NCBI GenBank assembly: GCA_964389545.1
Contig: CAYMDN010000007.1
Coordinates: forward strand, 1-50,080
Direction of reading: 5' to 3'
Length of the DNA stretch: 50,080 nt
Source: UMGS1781 sp964389545
GTDB taxonomy: Bacteria > Bacillota > Clostridia > TANB77 > CAG-508
Part shown: positions 19,194-27,718 of the stretch, piece by piece
Position numbering within the stretch: position 1 is the first letter of the stretch
How the letters are laid out: every line of letters starts with the position of its first letter
Notes under the pieces: generated by a model
Told to the model about the DNA's origin: nothing
Databases searched by the model: none
The model's input: the letters and a program-made list of their open reading frames with translations, nothing else
Translations under genes and position numbers: made by a program

Positions 19194-20549
19194 ATGGCGA
19201 CTACAAGTTTATGGAAAGTAGAAAATAGAATTGATAAAGTTATAAACTATACTACCAATATAAATAAAACTAAAAATACAGATTATGGAACAGACATATA
19301 TAAAGGGTTACACAATACAATAGAATATGCAAAAGCAGATTTTAAAACAGAAAAACAATTTTTTGTTACAGGAGTAAATTGTAACGCAGAAACTGCTTTA
19401 CAAGAAATGATATTAACTAAAAAACATTTTGGAAAAGAAAAAGGTATTTTGGCATTTCACGGATTTCAATCATTTGCAGAAAATGAGGTAACAGCAAAAC
19501 AAGCACACGAAATAGGAATAAAACTTGCAGAAGAATTGTGGGGAGATAGATATGAAGTATTAGTTTCAACACATTTAAATACTAAACATTATCACAATCA
19601 TTTAGTTTTAAATTCTGTTTCATTTGTAGATGGAAAAAAGTACAGAAATACAGTAGAAAATTATGCACTAATGAGAAAAATATCAGATGAATTGTGTAGA
19701 GAATATGGATTAAGTGTTTTAGAAGAAAAAATATGTGGAAAAATAGATTATACCAAATACTATAATTCGTATATTCAAAAAACAGATTACTATGCAACAA
19801 CAAAAGAAGATATAGATTTTGCTATAAAACAAGCATACTCATATAATAATTTTAAATCGATTTTAGAGAAAATGGGATACACAATAACAATTAGAGCAAA
19901 TAAAATTAGCATTGTAAGACCACCATACAAAAGAAATATAAGAATAGAAAGAAGTTTTGGAGAAGAATATTCTATTGTGAATATAAAAGAAAGAATAATG
20001 AATACAGAAATGGAAAGAGTACAAGTCATAGAAGAATATAAAAAGAAAAAAAGATATGTAGGAAAAATAAGAAATCAAATACATATTGATAGAGGTAATT
20101 TATATAGATTATATCTCTATTATTGTTATGTCTTAAAAGTTTTTCCTACTAATAAAAAAACAAGATATAAAATGACACCAAAGATGCGAGAAGATGTGAA
20201 GAAAATGAAAGAAATATCGAATGAAATCAAGTTCCTTTGCAGAAATAAAATAAAAACTGCAAAGGAACTTTTTTCATATAAAAATCTTGTTCAAGATGAA
20301 TTAAAAAAACAAATGAGAATTAGAAATACATTACGAAGAAAAAGGCAAAAAGAAACTAATCCTAAAATTAGACAAGAATTATGTGATAAAATTTTAGATT
20401 TATCTGGCAAGATTAAATATTTAAAAAAGGAGGTGGTGTATTCGGAAAAAATAGAAGAACAAAATCAAAAGATAAAGACAAATTTTAATGAATTACAAAA
20501 GAAAGAAAATGAAGAAAAAATTAAAAAGAAAGGAGATTTTCAAAAATGA
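19194..20549 (+). CDS. Relaxase, MobP-type mobilisation nuclease
   Basis: 451 residues. The Relaxase/Mobilization nuclease domain is clear: the three-histidine metal site lies in STHLNTKHYHNHLVLNSVSF near residues 124-143, preceded by GFQSFAENEVT, and the N terminus carries the INYTTN segment. The C-terminal third is a basic coiled region. The enzyme nicks oriT and pilots the strand to VirD4. It lies directly after mobC, and its stop overlaps the next gene (ATGA). It contains no CGG codon. A strong hairpin with a T tract lies inside the gene at 20229-20274. Confidence 0.9.
   Translation: MATTSLWKVENRIDKVINYTTNINKTKNTDYGTDIYKGLHNTIEYAKADFKTEKQFFVTGVNCNAETALQEMILTKKHFGKEKGILAFHGFQSFAENEVTAKQAHEIGIKLAEELWGDRYEVLVSTHLNTKHYHNHLVLNSVSFVDGKKYRNTVENYALMRKISDELCREYGLSVLEEKICGKIDYTKYYNSYIQKTDYYATTKEDIDFAIKQAYSYNNFKSILEKMGYTITIRANKISIVRPPYKRNIRIERSFGEEYSIVNIKERIMNTEMERVQVIEEYKKKKRYVGKIRNQIHIDRGNLYRLYLYYCYVLKVFPTNKKTRYKMTPKMREDVKKMKEISNEIKFLCRNKIKTAKELFSYKNLVQDELKKQMRIRNTLRRKRQKETNPKIRQELCDKILDLSGKIKYLKKEVVYSEKIEEQNQKIKTNFNELQKKENEEKIKKKGDFQK
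20229..20274 (+). terminator. Intrinsic-terminator-like hairpin inside relaxase gene
   Basis: A perfect 14-bp stem, AAGTTCCTTTGCAG (20229-20242) with CTGCAAAGGAACTT (20257-20270), runs into a T tract ending at 20274. It lies within relaxase codons about 346-360. Its strength equals that of the true terminators in the window. It may limit transcription into the transfer genes unless translation or antitermination overrides it. Confidence 0.6.
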
Positions 20550-21352
20550 ACACATCAGAATCAGCAGATGAGCTTGTAAAAATTTGTATAGATGGAATAG
20601 ATAGAGTGTTACGAATTGCAGGTATAGGTGCAAAAAATATTGCAATAATGCTAATTGCATTATCTAAAGAAAAAACGCAAACAAAGGGTAAAACAAGACT
20701 TACAAGTATGCTAAAAACAGGAAAGCCATTAGATATATTTACTATAAGAGCAGAAGATTTAAAAAAGTTCTCACAAGAAGCAAAGAAGTATGGTATTTTG
20801 TATTGTGCGTTAGCTAACAAGAAAAATGATAAAATTGATGGTATGGTAGATATAATGGTAAGAGAAGAAGATGGGGCAAAATTAAATAGAATATCTGAAA
20901 GATTTAATTTTAGAGATGTAGCAAAAGTAAGAGAAGAATTTGAAAAATCTAAACAAGATAAACTTGAATTAAATGCTAGTAATAAATTTAAAAGTGAAGA
21001 TGAACAATTCATAGATGATATTATGCCACAGTCTAAAGAACAAAAAGAAATTCCCAGTAGTGATACAAAAGAAACGGTGGAAAAGAGTCTGTCAGAGATT
21101 TCCTCAAGTACCAAATTAGCAGACAAAATGGAGAGTTCTAAAGAGAATAAAAAGTCTGTTAAGCAAGAGCTAGAAGAAATAGCAAAAGAAATTAAACAGA
21201 AAGAAAAACACAATATACAAGCAGAAAATATTAAGGCAGAACACAAAGGTGGAAAGCATTATAAGGAAAAAGGAGAAAAGCACAAAGGGAAAAGGTATAA
21301 AGAGCCTAGACATCTAGCTAGTAAAAATAAAACTAAAGGAAGGAGTAAATAA
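20546..21352 (+). CDS. PcfB-like (DUF3801) conjugation protein
   Basis: 268 residues. The N-terminal 120 residues contain RLTSMLKTGKPLDIFTIRAE, then KKYGILYCALANKKN and DIMVREEDGAKLNRI, the pattern of DUF3801/PcfB proteins, which link the relaxosome to the coupling protein in Gram-positive systems. The rest is a charged, lysine-rich tail. It overlaps the relaxase stop by 4 bases. Confidence 0.8.
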   Translation: MNTSESADELVKICIDGIDRVLRIAGIGAKNIAIMLIALSKEKTQTKGKTRLTSMLKTGKPLDIFTIRAEDLKKFSQEAKKYGILYCALANKKNDKIDGMVDIMVREEDGAKLNRISERFNFRDVAKVREEFEKSKQDKLELNASNKFKSEDEQFIDDIMPQSKEQKEIPSSDTKETVEKSLSEISSSTKLADKMESSKENKKSVKQELEEIAKEIKQKEKHNIQAENIKAEHKGGKHYKEKGEKHKGKRYKEPRHLASKNKTKGRSK

Positions 21353-21353
21353 A

Positions 21354-22208
21354 GTGGATGAAGTAGAGGAAATTTTAGGAACAAATGATAAAACTAATAA
21401 TCAAAATGAATGGAAAGAGCAACAAAAGATAGATAGAAATCGCATATATAATACTATGGATAGAATGGCAAAAATAGTTGGAAATAATACAACAAAGTTT
21501 CAAGAATATTTAGATATACAAAGTAGATTCGCAAAATATTCAGTTGGAAATTGTTTAGTAATATTAGAAAAAGCTCCAAATAGCACACAAATAAAAGATA
21601 AGAAATCGTGGAATGAAAAAGGAGTCGATTTATTAGACAATGCTGTTGCTATAAAGATATTAGAGCCAAGCAAAAAAGACCAAAAAATATATTATAATCC
21701 TAAAGAAGTATATGATATATCACAAACTAATTCATCTATACCAGAAAATACAATCAATTATAGTGACAGAAGATTGTTAGAGGCACTATTGCATAATTGT
21801 AATGTGCCAAGAAAAGCAGTAGATACATTGCAAAACGGAGAAATAGGCTCTGAATACAATAAAGATGAAAATATTTTATATGTATGTAAAGGTATGGATA
21901 GAGAGCTACTATTTCAAACGCTTTGTCAAGAAATGGGAAATATAGAAATGAAAGATGAGATAGATAGTGATATTAAAAATTTTAGAAGTTACTGTATTTC
22001 ATATATGATATGCAAGAGATATGGAGTTGATATTTCTGGTTTTAATTTTTCAAATTTACCACAAGAAATAAGTGGAAAAAATGAGTCGAAAGAAATAAGA
22101 AAACAAATTGAAAAAATACGAAGTAAGTTTGAAAAAATCAATAATAGAATGACAGATTATTTTGAAATGACTAATAAGGAAAAAAACAAGTCAGTTCCAG
22201 AGAGGTAG
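21354..22208 (+). CDS. ArdC-like ssDNA-binding domain protein
   Basis: 284 residues. The N-terminal part (residues about 25-110) has FQEYLDIQSRFAKYSVGNCL and an AVAIKILEP strand, like the single-stranded-DNA-binding domain of ArdC antirestriction proteins. The C-terminal half lacks a clear zinc-protease HExxH. It may protect the incoming strand or assist processing. The GTG start at 21354 follows AAGGAAGGAG and abuts the PcfB-like gene. Confidence 0.65.
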   Translation: MDEVEEILGTNDKTNNQNEWKEQQKIDRNRIYNTMDRMAKIVGNNTTKFQEYLDIQSRFAKYSVGNCLVILEKAPNSTQIKDKKSWNEKGVDLLDNAVAIKILEPSKKDQKIYYNPKEVYDISQTNSSIPENTINYSDRRLLEALLHNCNVPRKAVDTLQNGEIGSEYNKDENILYVCKGMDRELLFQTLCQEMGNIEMKDEIDSDIKNFRSYCISYMICKRYGVDISGFNFSNLPQEISGKNESKEIRKQIEKIRSKFEKINNRMTDYFEMTNKEKNKSVPER

Positions 22209-22215
22209 GGTTGAA

Positions 22216-22419
22216 ATGAGTGAAGAAAAAAGAGTATTAGAATTAGATAGATATGAGCATAAAGCAATAGCCAATATCTTACTTGAAAAAAGAACAACCT
22301 TAATAGAAGAAAATAAGGATAATGACTTTATAGATGAAATATTAGAAAAAGTTTTAGATGCCCCAACAAAGAAGAAATCTCTATTTAATAAAAAGGAAAA
22401 AAACAGAGATGAAAGATAA
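22216..22419 (+). CDS. Small hypothetical protein before virD4, 67 aa
   Basis: 67 residues, helical and highly charged, ending in a lysine-rich tail. The ATG is preceded by a weak GGTTGAAATG context. Its last bases overlap the virD4 start, indicating coupling. Function not recognised. Confidence 0.6.
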   Translation: MSEEKRVLELDRYEHKAIANILLEKRTTLIEENKDNDFIDEILEKVLDAPTKKKSLFNKKEKNRDER

Positions 22420-24222
22420 ATTAAATGTTGTGTTATATTGTTTTGGTGGAATAATCATTATATGGTTAGCATTATTGATTGCTCCATATATAAATAATGG
22501 ACTAATTGAAATAATAGAAAAAGTACCACAAAAAATGAATACGCCATATAATATTGAATTTTGCAAGGATAGTATGAAAACTGTCCTTATTTTTTTGTTT
22601 ATCTATGTTTTAGGAATAGGTATTTATAATTCAACTAGGAGAAATTATAGAAGAGGCAAAGAATATGGCTCTGCCATCTGGGGAATAGCCAAACAAGTAA
22701 ACAAAAAATATAAACAAAATCCACAAAAACAAAACAAGATATTAACGCAAAATGTAGAGATAGGTCTAAAAGCACAAAAGCATAGAAGAAATCTTAATAC
22801 ATTAGTATGTGGTGGAAGTGGAGCAGGAAAGACAAGATTTTTTGTAAAGCCAAACCTAATGCAATGTAATTGTTGCTTTGTAGTATTAGATCCCAAAGGA
22901 GAAATTGTAAGAGATGTAGGGCATTTATTAGAAAAAGAAGGATATAAAGTAAAGATTTTAGATTTAGTTACACCTAAATTAAGTCATTGCTATAATCCTT
23001 TTAAATATATTCAAGATGATAATGATGTTCAAAAGCTAGTTGCTAATTTATTTAAAAGTACAACTCCAAAAGGAAGTGGAGCAAGTTCAGATCCATTTTG
23101 GGATATTTCTGCACAAATGCTACTTTCTGCATTGATTTTTTATTTAAAATATGAAGCTCCAGAAGATGAACAAAACTTTGCAACAGTTGGAGAAATGTTA
23201 AGAGCAGGGAAAGTAAAAGAAGATGATGAAGATTATGAAAGCCCTTTAGATATTTTATTTAAAAGATTAGAGCATAAAAACCCAGACCATATAGCCGTTA
23301 AATATTACAAAGACTATCATAGTCGGAGCAGGAAGAACTTTAAAATCAATACAAGTAACATTATCTTCTAAACTAGAAAAATTTAATATAGATGAAATAG
23401 CAAGTTTAACAATGACAGATGAAATGGAACTAGATAAACTAGGAGAAGAAAAAATAGCAGTGTTTGCAGTTATTCCAGATACTCATACATCTTATAACTT
23501 TCTTGTTAGTATTCTATATACACAAATTTTTCAAAATGCATTTTATAGAGCAGATAATAAATATAAGGGTGCATTGCCTATACCAGTACATTTCTTAATG
23601 GATGAATTTGCAAATGTTGCCTTACCAGATGACTTTGATAAAATACTTTCTGTTATGCGTTCAAGAAATGTATTTGTATCAATAATTTTACAAAATTTAT
23701 CGCAATTAAAAGCATTATTTGAAAAGCAGTGGGAAAGTATTGTTGGTAACTGTGATGAGTTTTTATATCTAGGTGGAAATGAGCAAAGTACACACAAATA
23801 TGTAACTGAATTGTTACGGAAAAGAAACAATAGATACAAACACTTATGGAAAAAGTACAGGTCATTCTGGTAGTTATTCAACTAATTATCAAAACACAGG
23901 CAGAGAACTTTTAACTGCAGATGAGGTCAGAATGCTTGACAATAATAAAGCAATTTTACTTATTAGAGGCGAAAAACCAGTTGTGGATTTTAAATATAAT
24001 ATTTTAAAACACCCAAATGTTAGATATACCTCAGATGGAGAAGAAAAAAATTATGAATATGGAAAAGTAGATAGAGCAACAGGAAAAATAGAAGAAATAT
24101 CATTAGAAGAATTACAAAATATGAAAGATATTAAATATACAGAAGATATTGATGAAAAGTTAAATTATGAACTTTTATCAGAAGAAGAAATTGAAAATAT
24201 TATAAAAACAGATATTGAATAG
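22409..24222 (+). CDS. virD4-like: VirD4-type coupling ATPase with two CGG +1 sites
   Basis: With two +1 shifts this is a 603-residue TraG/VirD4 coupling protein. Two N-terminal membrane spans (about residues 8-28 and 57-73) are followed by Walker A GGSGAGKT near 134-142, VVLDPKGEI, and Walker B-type FLMDEFANV. Site 1 is the C at 23324, giving YHS-GAGRTLKSI; unshifted reading ends about 15 codons on. Site 2 is the C at 23817, giving ELL-GKETIDTNTYG; unshifted reading ends 18 codons on. Both pieces match the normal family order, and the last part (EVRMLDNNKAILLIRGEKP) is the usual coupling-protein end. It should deliver the relaxase-DNA complex to the channel. Start chosen at the ATG at 22409; an upstream ATG at 22358 lies inside the previous gene. 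Confidence 0.9.
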
Positions 24223-24239
24223 GTAATAATATTTAAAAG

Positions 24240-24278
24240 AGCAGAGATTAACTTTGAAAATAATCTCTGCTTTTTTTA
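24240..24278 (+). terminator. Terminator after virD4
   Basis: A perfect 11-bp stem (24240-24250 with 24261-24271) runs into T7. The apparent ATG at 24254 lies in this hairpin, so it was not used as a start for the next gene. Confidence 0.8.
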
Positions 24279-24322
24279 TGGCTAAATCTCAATATTATGT
24301 TAATAGAAAGGTAGGAAAATAT

Positions 24323-24679
24323 ATGAGAAATTTAAAAGAAAATAAAAAAATAGAAAAAGTAAATATGAAAGTAAAGAATATAAAAAGAGGAGTAATAATT
24401 TGTAGTTATTTATTTATAGTTATTGCAATGCTACCAATAAGCATATTTGCAACAGATAATGCAACAGAGCCATTAAAAGTTATAAATAATTTATCAACAT
24501 TTATTTTTGGAATTATAAGAGCAATAGGAATGATACTTTTAGGTTGGGGAATCGTGCAAATAGGATTAGCATTAAAAAGTCACGATCCATCACAACGAGC
24601 TAATGGTTTTCTAACATTTGCAGGTGGCGTAATAGTTACTTTCGCTAAAGAAATTTTATCATTGATAACTGGAGGATAA
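24323..24679 (+). CDS. Pilin-like small membrane protein (VirB2/TrbC or Maff2 type)
   Basis: 118 residues from the ATG at 24323, which follows GAAAGGTAGG. A long basic N region and a signal-like span (VIICSYLFIVIAMLPISIFA) lead to two more hydrophobic segments separated by a short loop, KSHDPSQRANG. The size, signal and paired spans, placed between virD4 and virB6, fit the VirB2/TrbC pilin or Maff2 position in Gram-positive conjugation operons. No CGG site. It ends exactly at a hairpin. Confidence 0.7.
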   Translation: MRNLKENKKIEKVNMKVKNIKRGVIICSYLFIVIAMLPISIFATDNATEPLKVINNLSTFIFGIIRAIGMILLGWGIVQIGLALKSHDPSQRANGFLTFAGGVIVTFAKEILSLITGG

Positions 24680-24708
24680 AATAGGCAAGTGAGTATACTT
24701 GCCTATTT
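24679..24708 (+). terminator. Hairpin between pilin-like gene and virB6
   Basis: A perfect 12-bp stem (24679-24690 with 24697-24708) with only three T residues at the end. It may act as a partial terminator or mRNA stabiliser, giving more pilin-like protein than downstream products. Confidence 0.55.
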
Positions 24709-24727
24709 GTAGAAAGGAGGAAAGCAT

Positions 24728-25558
24728 TTGAATTGGGTAGTAGGAAATTTACAAAATGCATTAAATACTTGGAATGGAAAATTAAGTGAAATATGGACAC
24801 TCATTACACAAAGCCCAGAAAATTTTAAAGGTCGGTGCGATATGGGAAGTAATCAAAAATATTAATGGAACAGTTCAAGCAATAGGATTAGCATTACTTG
24901 TAGTATTCTTTTTAGTTGGAATTATAAAAACTTGTCGGTAGTTTTGCAGAAGTGAAGAAACCAGAGCAAGTCTTAAAATTATTCATAAGATTTGCATTAG
25001 CAAAAGCAGTAATAACATATGGACTAGAATTAATGTTAGGAATATTTAATATAACACAAGGAATTGTTCAAACAATTATGCAAACGGCAGGACTAGGAAA
25101 TGCGACACAGACTGTTTTGCCACAAGAAATAATAACTGCAATTGAAAATTGTGGATTTTTTGAGTCAATACCATTGTGGGCAGTAACTTTAATACGGAGG
25201 ACTTTTTGTTACAGTAATATCTTTCATTATGATTTTAAGTGTGTATGGTAGATTTTTCAAAATATATCTTTATACTGCAATAGCACCAATACCAATGGCT
25301 ACATTTGCAGGAGAGCCAAGCCAAAGTGTAGGAAAGAGTTTTGTTAAAGGTTATTGTGCTGTTTGCCTGGAGGGAGCAATTATAATTTTAGCTTGTATAA
25401 TTTTTTCTGTGTTTGCAAGTTCTCCTCCAGTAGTAAGTGCAGGTGCACCAGTTACTATGGTATGGAGCTACATAGGAGAACTAATATTTAATATGTTAGT
25501 TTTAGTAGGTACAGTAAAAATGAGCGATAGAATAATAAGAGAAATGATGGGATTATAG
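24728..25558 (+). CDS. virB6-like: VirB6-like polytopic channel protein with three CGG +1 sites
   Basis: A 275-residue integral membrane protein when three C residues are skipped (24833, 24936, 25195). The TTG start at 24728 follows AAAGGAGG. Shift 1 gives NFKG-GAIWEVIKN, shift 2 gives IIKTC-GSFAEVKKPEQ, and shift 3 gives AVTLI-GGLFVTVISF. The merged sequence has about five or six membrane spans and ends SDRIIREMMGL, as expected for the TrbL/VirB6 proteins of Tn1549-like systems, including AIAPIPMATFAGEP. Unshifted reading stops after 11, 2 and 18 codons respectively (CGG-TAG at the second site). Three sites in 363 bases make it the most interrupted gene for its length among the long ones. 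It should form the inner-membrane channel. Confidence 0.88.
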
Positions 25559-25577
25559 AAAGGAGTATATAGCATAT

Positions 25578-26414
25578 ATGGAAGAAACTAATATAGAAAC
25601 AGTATGGTTTATAGTAGATAATGAGTTAAAAAGAGCAAACAAAAAAGTAGTAAAAGTAATTTATAATGATGTAGAAATAGCTGTATTAAAAACAGAGTTA
25701 GAAAATTATAGACAGGAGTATTTATTTAAAGATGAAAATAATGAATACTGGAAGATGAATATAGCTGAAATTGAATTTAAAAAATTTGTTAATGCTAGTT
25801 TTGATAACACATTATTAGAGAGTAAAAATTATTGTGATTATGTTGTAGAAAAGTTGTCTACACTAGATTTAAGAGATTTCTTTATGTCAAAGATAGAAAT
25901 GAAAAAATATTTTAATAAATGTGAGCTGGAGTATATTTCAAAATATTTTTCTAATATATATGATATGGCAAAAAATAGTAGGGAAGAATACATTGCAGAA
26001 AATAAAAGAATAGACCAAGAGAAATTAAAAACAAGAGAATTGCAAAAAAAAGAAACAGTAAAAAAAACAAACACAAAATTCAATGAACAATTAAAAGAAA
26101 TTAAGGAAAAGATATGCAAAGGCAAAAATATAGAAGTAATAAACTTTGAGTTTTATAAAGATGATAAATATGAAAACGGAATAACTACGCAAAATTGTAT
26201 ATTATATCTTGCAAAACAGTATGGAATAAAAATTCCAATAGCAACACAAGGTTTTATAAATAACAGACTTACAGATTACAATTTTAAAAATAAAACAGGT
26301 CATTATAGAAAAACTAATAACAAAAGATGCAGTAATGCAATGGAAGAATATTTAGAACAAATATTAAAAAGGATAAAGGCAGAATATAAAAAACAACATT
26401 TATGTGAAAGATGA
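25578..26414 (+). CDS. Hypothetical protein, 278 aa, in transfer operon
   Basis: 278 residues, no membrane segment. The middle (about residues 130-175) is a lysine- and glutamate-rich coiled coil. The C-terminal part (NGITTQNCILYLAKQYGIKI, then TQGFINNRLTDY) looks like a small folded domain with a KxGHYRKTNNKRCSN basic segment. RBS AAAGGAG precedes the ATG. Placed between virB6 and prgI, it is probably an accessory transfer protein; the family is not recognised. Confidence 0.65.
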   Translation: MEETNIETVWFIVDNELKRANKKVVKVIYNDVEIAVLKTELENYRQEYLFKDENNEYWKMNIAEIEFKKFVNASFDNTLLESKNYCDYVVEKLSTLDLRDFFMSKIEMKKYFNKCELEYISKYFSNIYDMAKNSREEYIAENKRIDQEKLKTRELQKKETVKKTNTKFNEQLKEIKEKICKGKNIEVINFEFYKDDKYENGITTQNCILYLAKQYGIKIPIATQGFINNRLTDYNFKNKTGHYRKTNNKRCSNAMEEYLEQILKRIKAEYKKQHLCER

Positions 26415-26437
26415 TGGGACTATAGAAAGGAGATTTT

Positions 26438-27001
26438 ATGAAATATTTAATAACAAGTTATAAAAATGCAAAAGAAAAAGAAGAAATACAAAAAAGACAT
26501 AATTTATATTGTTATGATTTAAGAACTGCTGATGATGGAATAGGTATAGCTACCATTGAAAAAAGTGTATTTGTCAATAGGTGTGGAAGCATTGTTACAA
26601 ATGAAGAAATAACAATTGGAGATAAATTTCCAGATAACTATGTAGATTATGGAACATTTACTAGAGAAAATGAATTTGTTAGTACAATAAAAGAATTGTT
26701 ACTTTCAAAAAACAAAAAAACAAGACAATTAGATAATAATATGCTTGTTGTAGATATTGGTTTTCGTAATAAAGAACCCATTGCACTTGTAAAAAGAGAA
26801 AATAAATACGGTATAGAATATATTATTGGCTTCAATTATAAAATTACTGATAATAAAATCGATTGGGGATATGGATATTATTATGGTAAAGATATAAATA
26901 AAGCTACAGAGGATTTTAAAAAAGTAATTGCAGGTGGAAATTTAGCAGATACCTTTAATGAAAAAAGTATTAAGAATAAGAAAGAAAGGAGAGAGCGTTA
27001 A
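26438..27001 (+). CDS. LPD28-like domain protein
   Basis: 187 residues. The segment YCYDLRTADDGIGIATIEKS, then VFVNRCGSIVTNEEI, matches the pattern of LPD28 (large polyvalent protein-associated domain 28), known from mobile-element proteins and of unknown reaction. The C-terminal half has strand-rich repeats ending in a basic tail. AAAGGAG precedes the ATG; the stop is directly followed by the next ATG. Confidence 0.6.
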   Translation: MKYLITSYKNAKEKEEIQKRHNLYCYDLRTADDGIGIATIEKSVFVNRCGSIVTNEEITIGDKFPDNYVDYGTFTRENEFVSTIKELLLSKNKKTRQLDNNMLVVDIGFRNKEPIALVKRENKYGIEYIIGFNYKITDNKIDWGYGYYYGKDINKATEDFKKVIAGGNLADTFNEKSIKNKKERRER

Positions 27002-27286
27002 ATGAAAGAATATGAAAAAATATTAGGAAAAAATAATCAATTGCTAAATGCAATAGCATTTACTTATTTGTTGGAGAATGGAAGAAAAAACATATTAAAT
27101 GATGATTTATATAATAAAGCAATAAAAGAAGTTGAGAATGATACAAGTAATCCACTTATGACTCCAAGTTTTAAAAAAGAATTTATAAAAATATCAAGAG
27201 ATATGGCAAATATGCAAGAACAAGATTTAAGAAATTATATTTTTGATAGAGTAAAAGAAGAAAGAAAAGCTGAAAGGAATAGATAA
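27002..27286 (+). CDS. Hypothetical protein, 94 aa
   Basis: 94 residues, mostly helical and charged. The ATG follows the previous stop without a gap, with AAAGGAGAG upstream, so the genes are translationally coupled. No known motif. It lies just before prgI. Confidence 0.6.
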   Translation: MKEYEKILGKNNQLLNAIAFTYLLENGRKNILNDDLYNKAIKEVENDTSNPLMTPSFKKEFIKISRDMANMQEQDLRNYIFDRVKEERKAERNR

Positions 27287-27313
27287 TAGAAAGGAATAGG
27301 AGGGCTATACTTA

Positions 27314-27718
27314 ATGGAAATAAAAATCAATAAAGAAATAAGAGATTATACAGAATCAATATTTTTCGGACTGTCAATGAGGCAGTTCTTTTTTTCACTT
27401 ATGGCTTGTGTAGTAGCAGTAGTATCATATTTCCTATTAAGAAATTATTTAGGAATAGAAACTTTAAGTTGGGTATGCATATTAGTTGCAATACCCTTTG
27501 CCGTTTTAGGTTTTATAAGATACAACGGAATGTTTGCAGAAGAATTTATAGTTGCTTGGATTAAATCAGAGATTTTAACTCCGAAAATTCTTCTATTCAA
27601 GCCAGAGAATATATATTACGAAATGCTAAAAAACGAGTATAAAAAAATAGAAATGGAGGAAATGAAAATTGAAAATATTAAAAAGAGAAAAACAAAAAGA
27701 GAAAATAAAAATTCCTAG
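27314..27718 (+). CDS. prgI: PrgI-family membrane protein (VirB3 position)
   Basis: 134 residues. KEIRDYTESIFFGLSMRQFF leads into two adjoining membrane spans (about residues 27-45 and 50-70), then a cytoplasmic tail, as in PrgI proteins that precede VirB4 in Gram-positive conjugation systems. The 50-base overlap with the VirB4 gene is typical. RBS AGGAGG upstream. Confidence 0.85.
   Translation: MEIKINKEIRDYTESIFFGLSMRQFFFSLMACVVAVVSYFLLRNYLGIETLSWVCILVAIPFAVLGFIRYNGMFAEEFIVAWIKSEILTPKILLFKPENIYYEMLKNEYKKIEMEEMKIENIKKRKTKRENKNS

Noticed and set aside
24254..24322. Upstream ATG for the pilin-like protein
   Set aside because: The ATG lies in the loop of a strong terminator; the ATG at 24323 has a proper ribosome site and gives a normal signal region.
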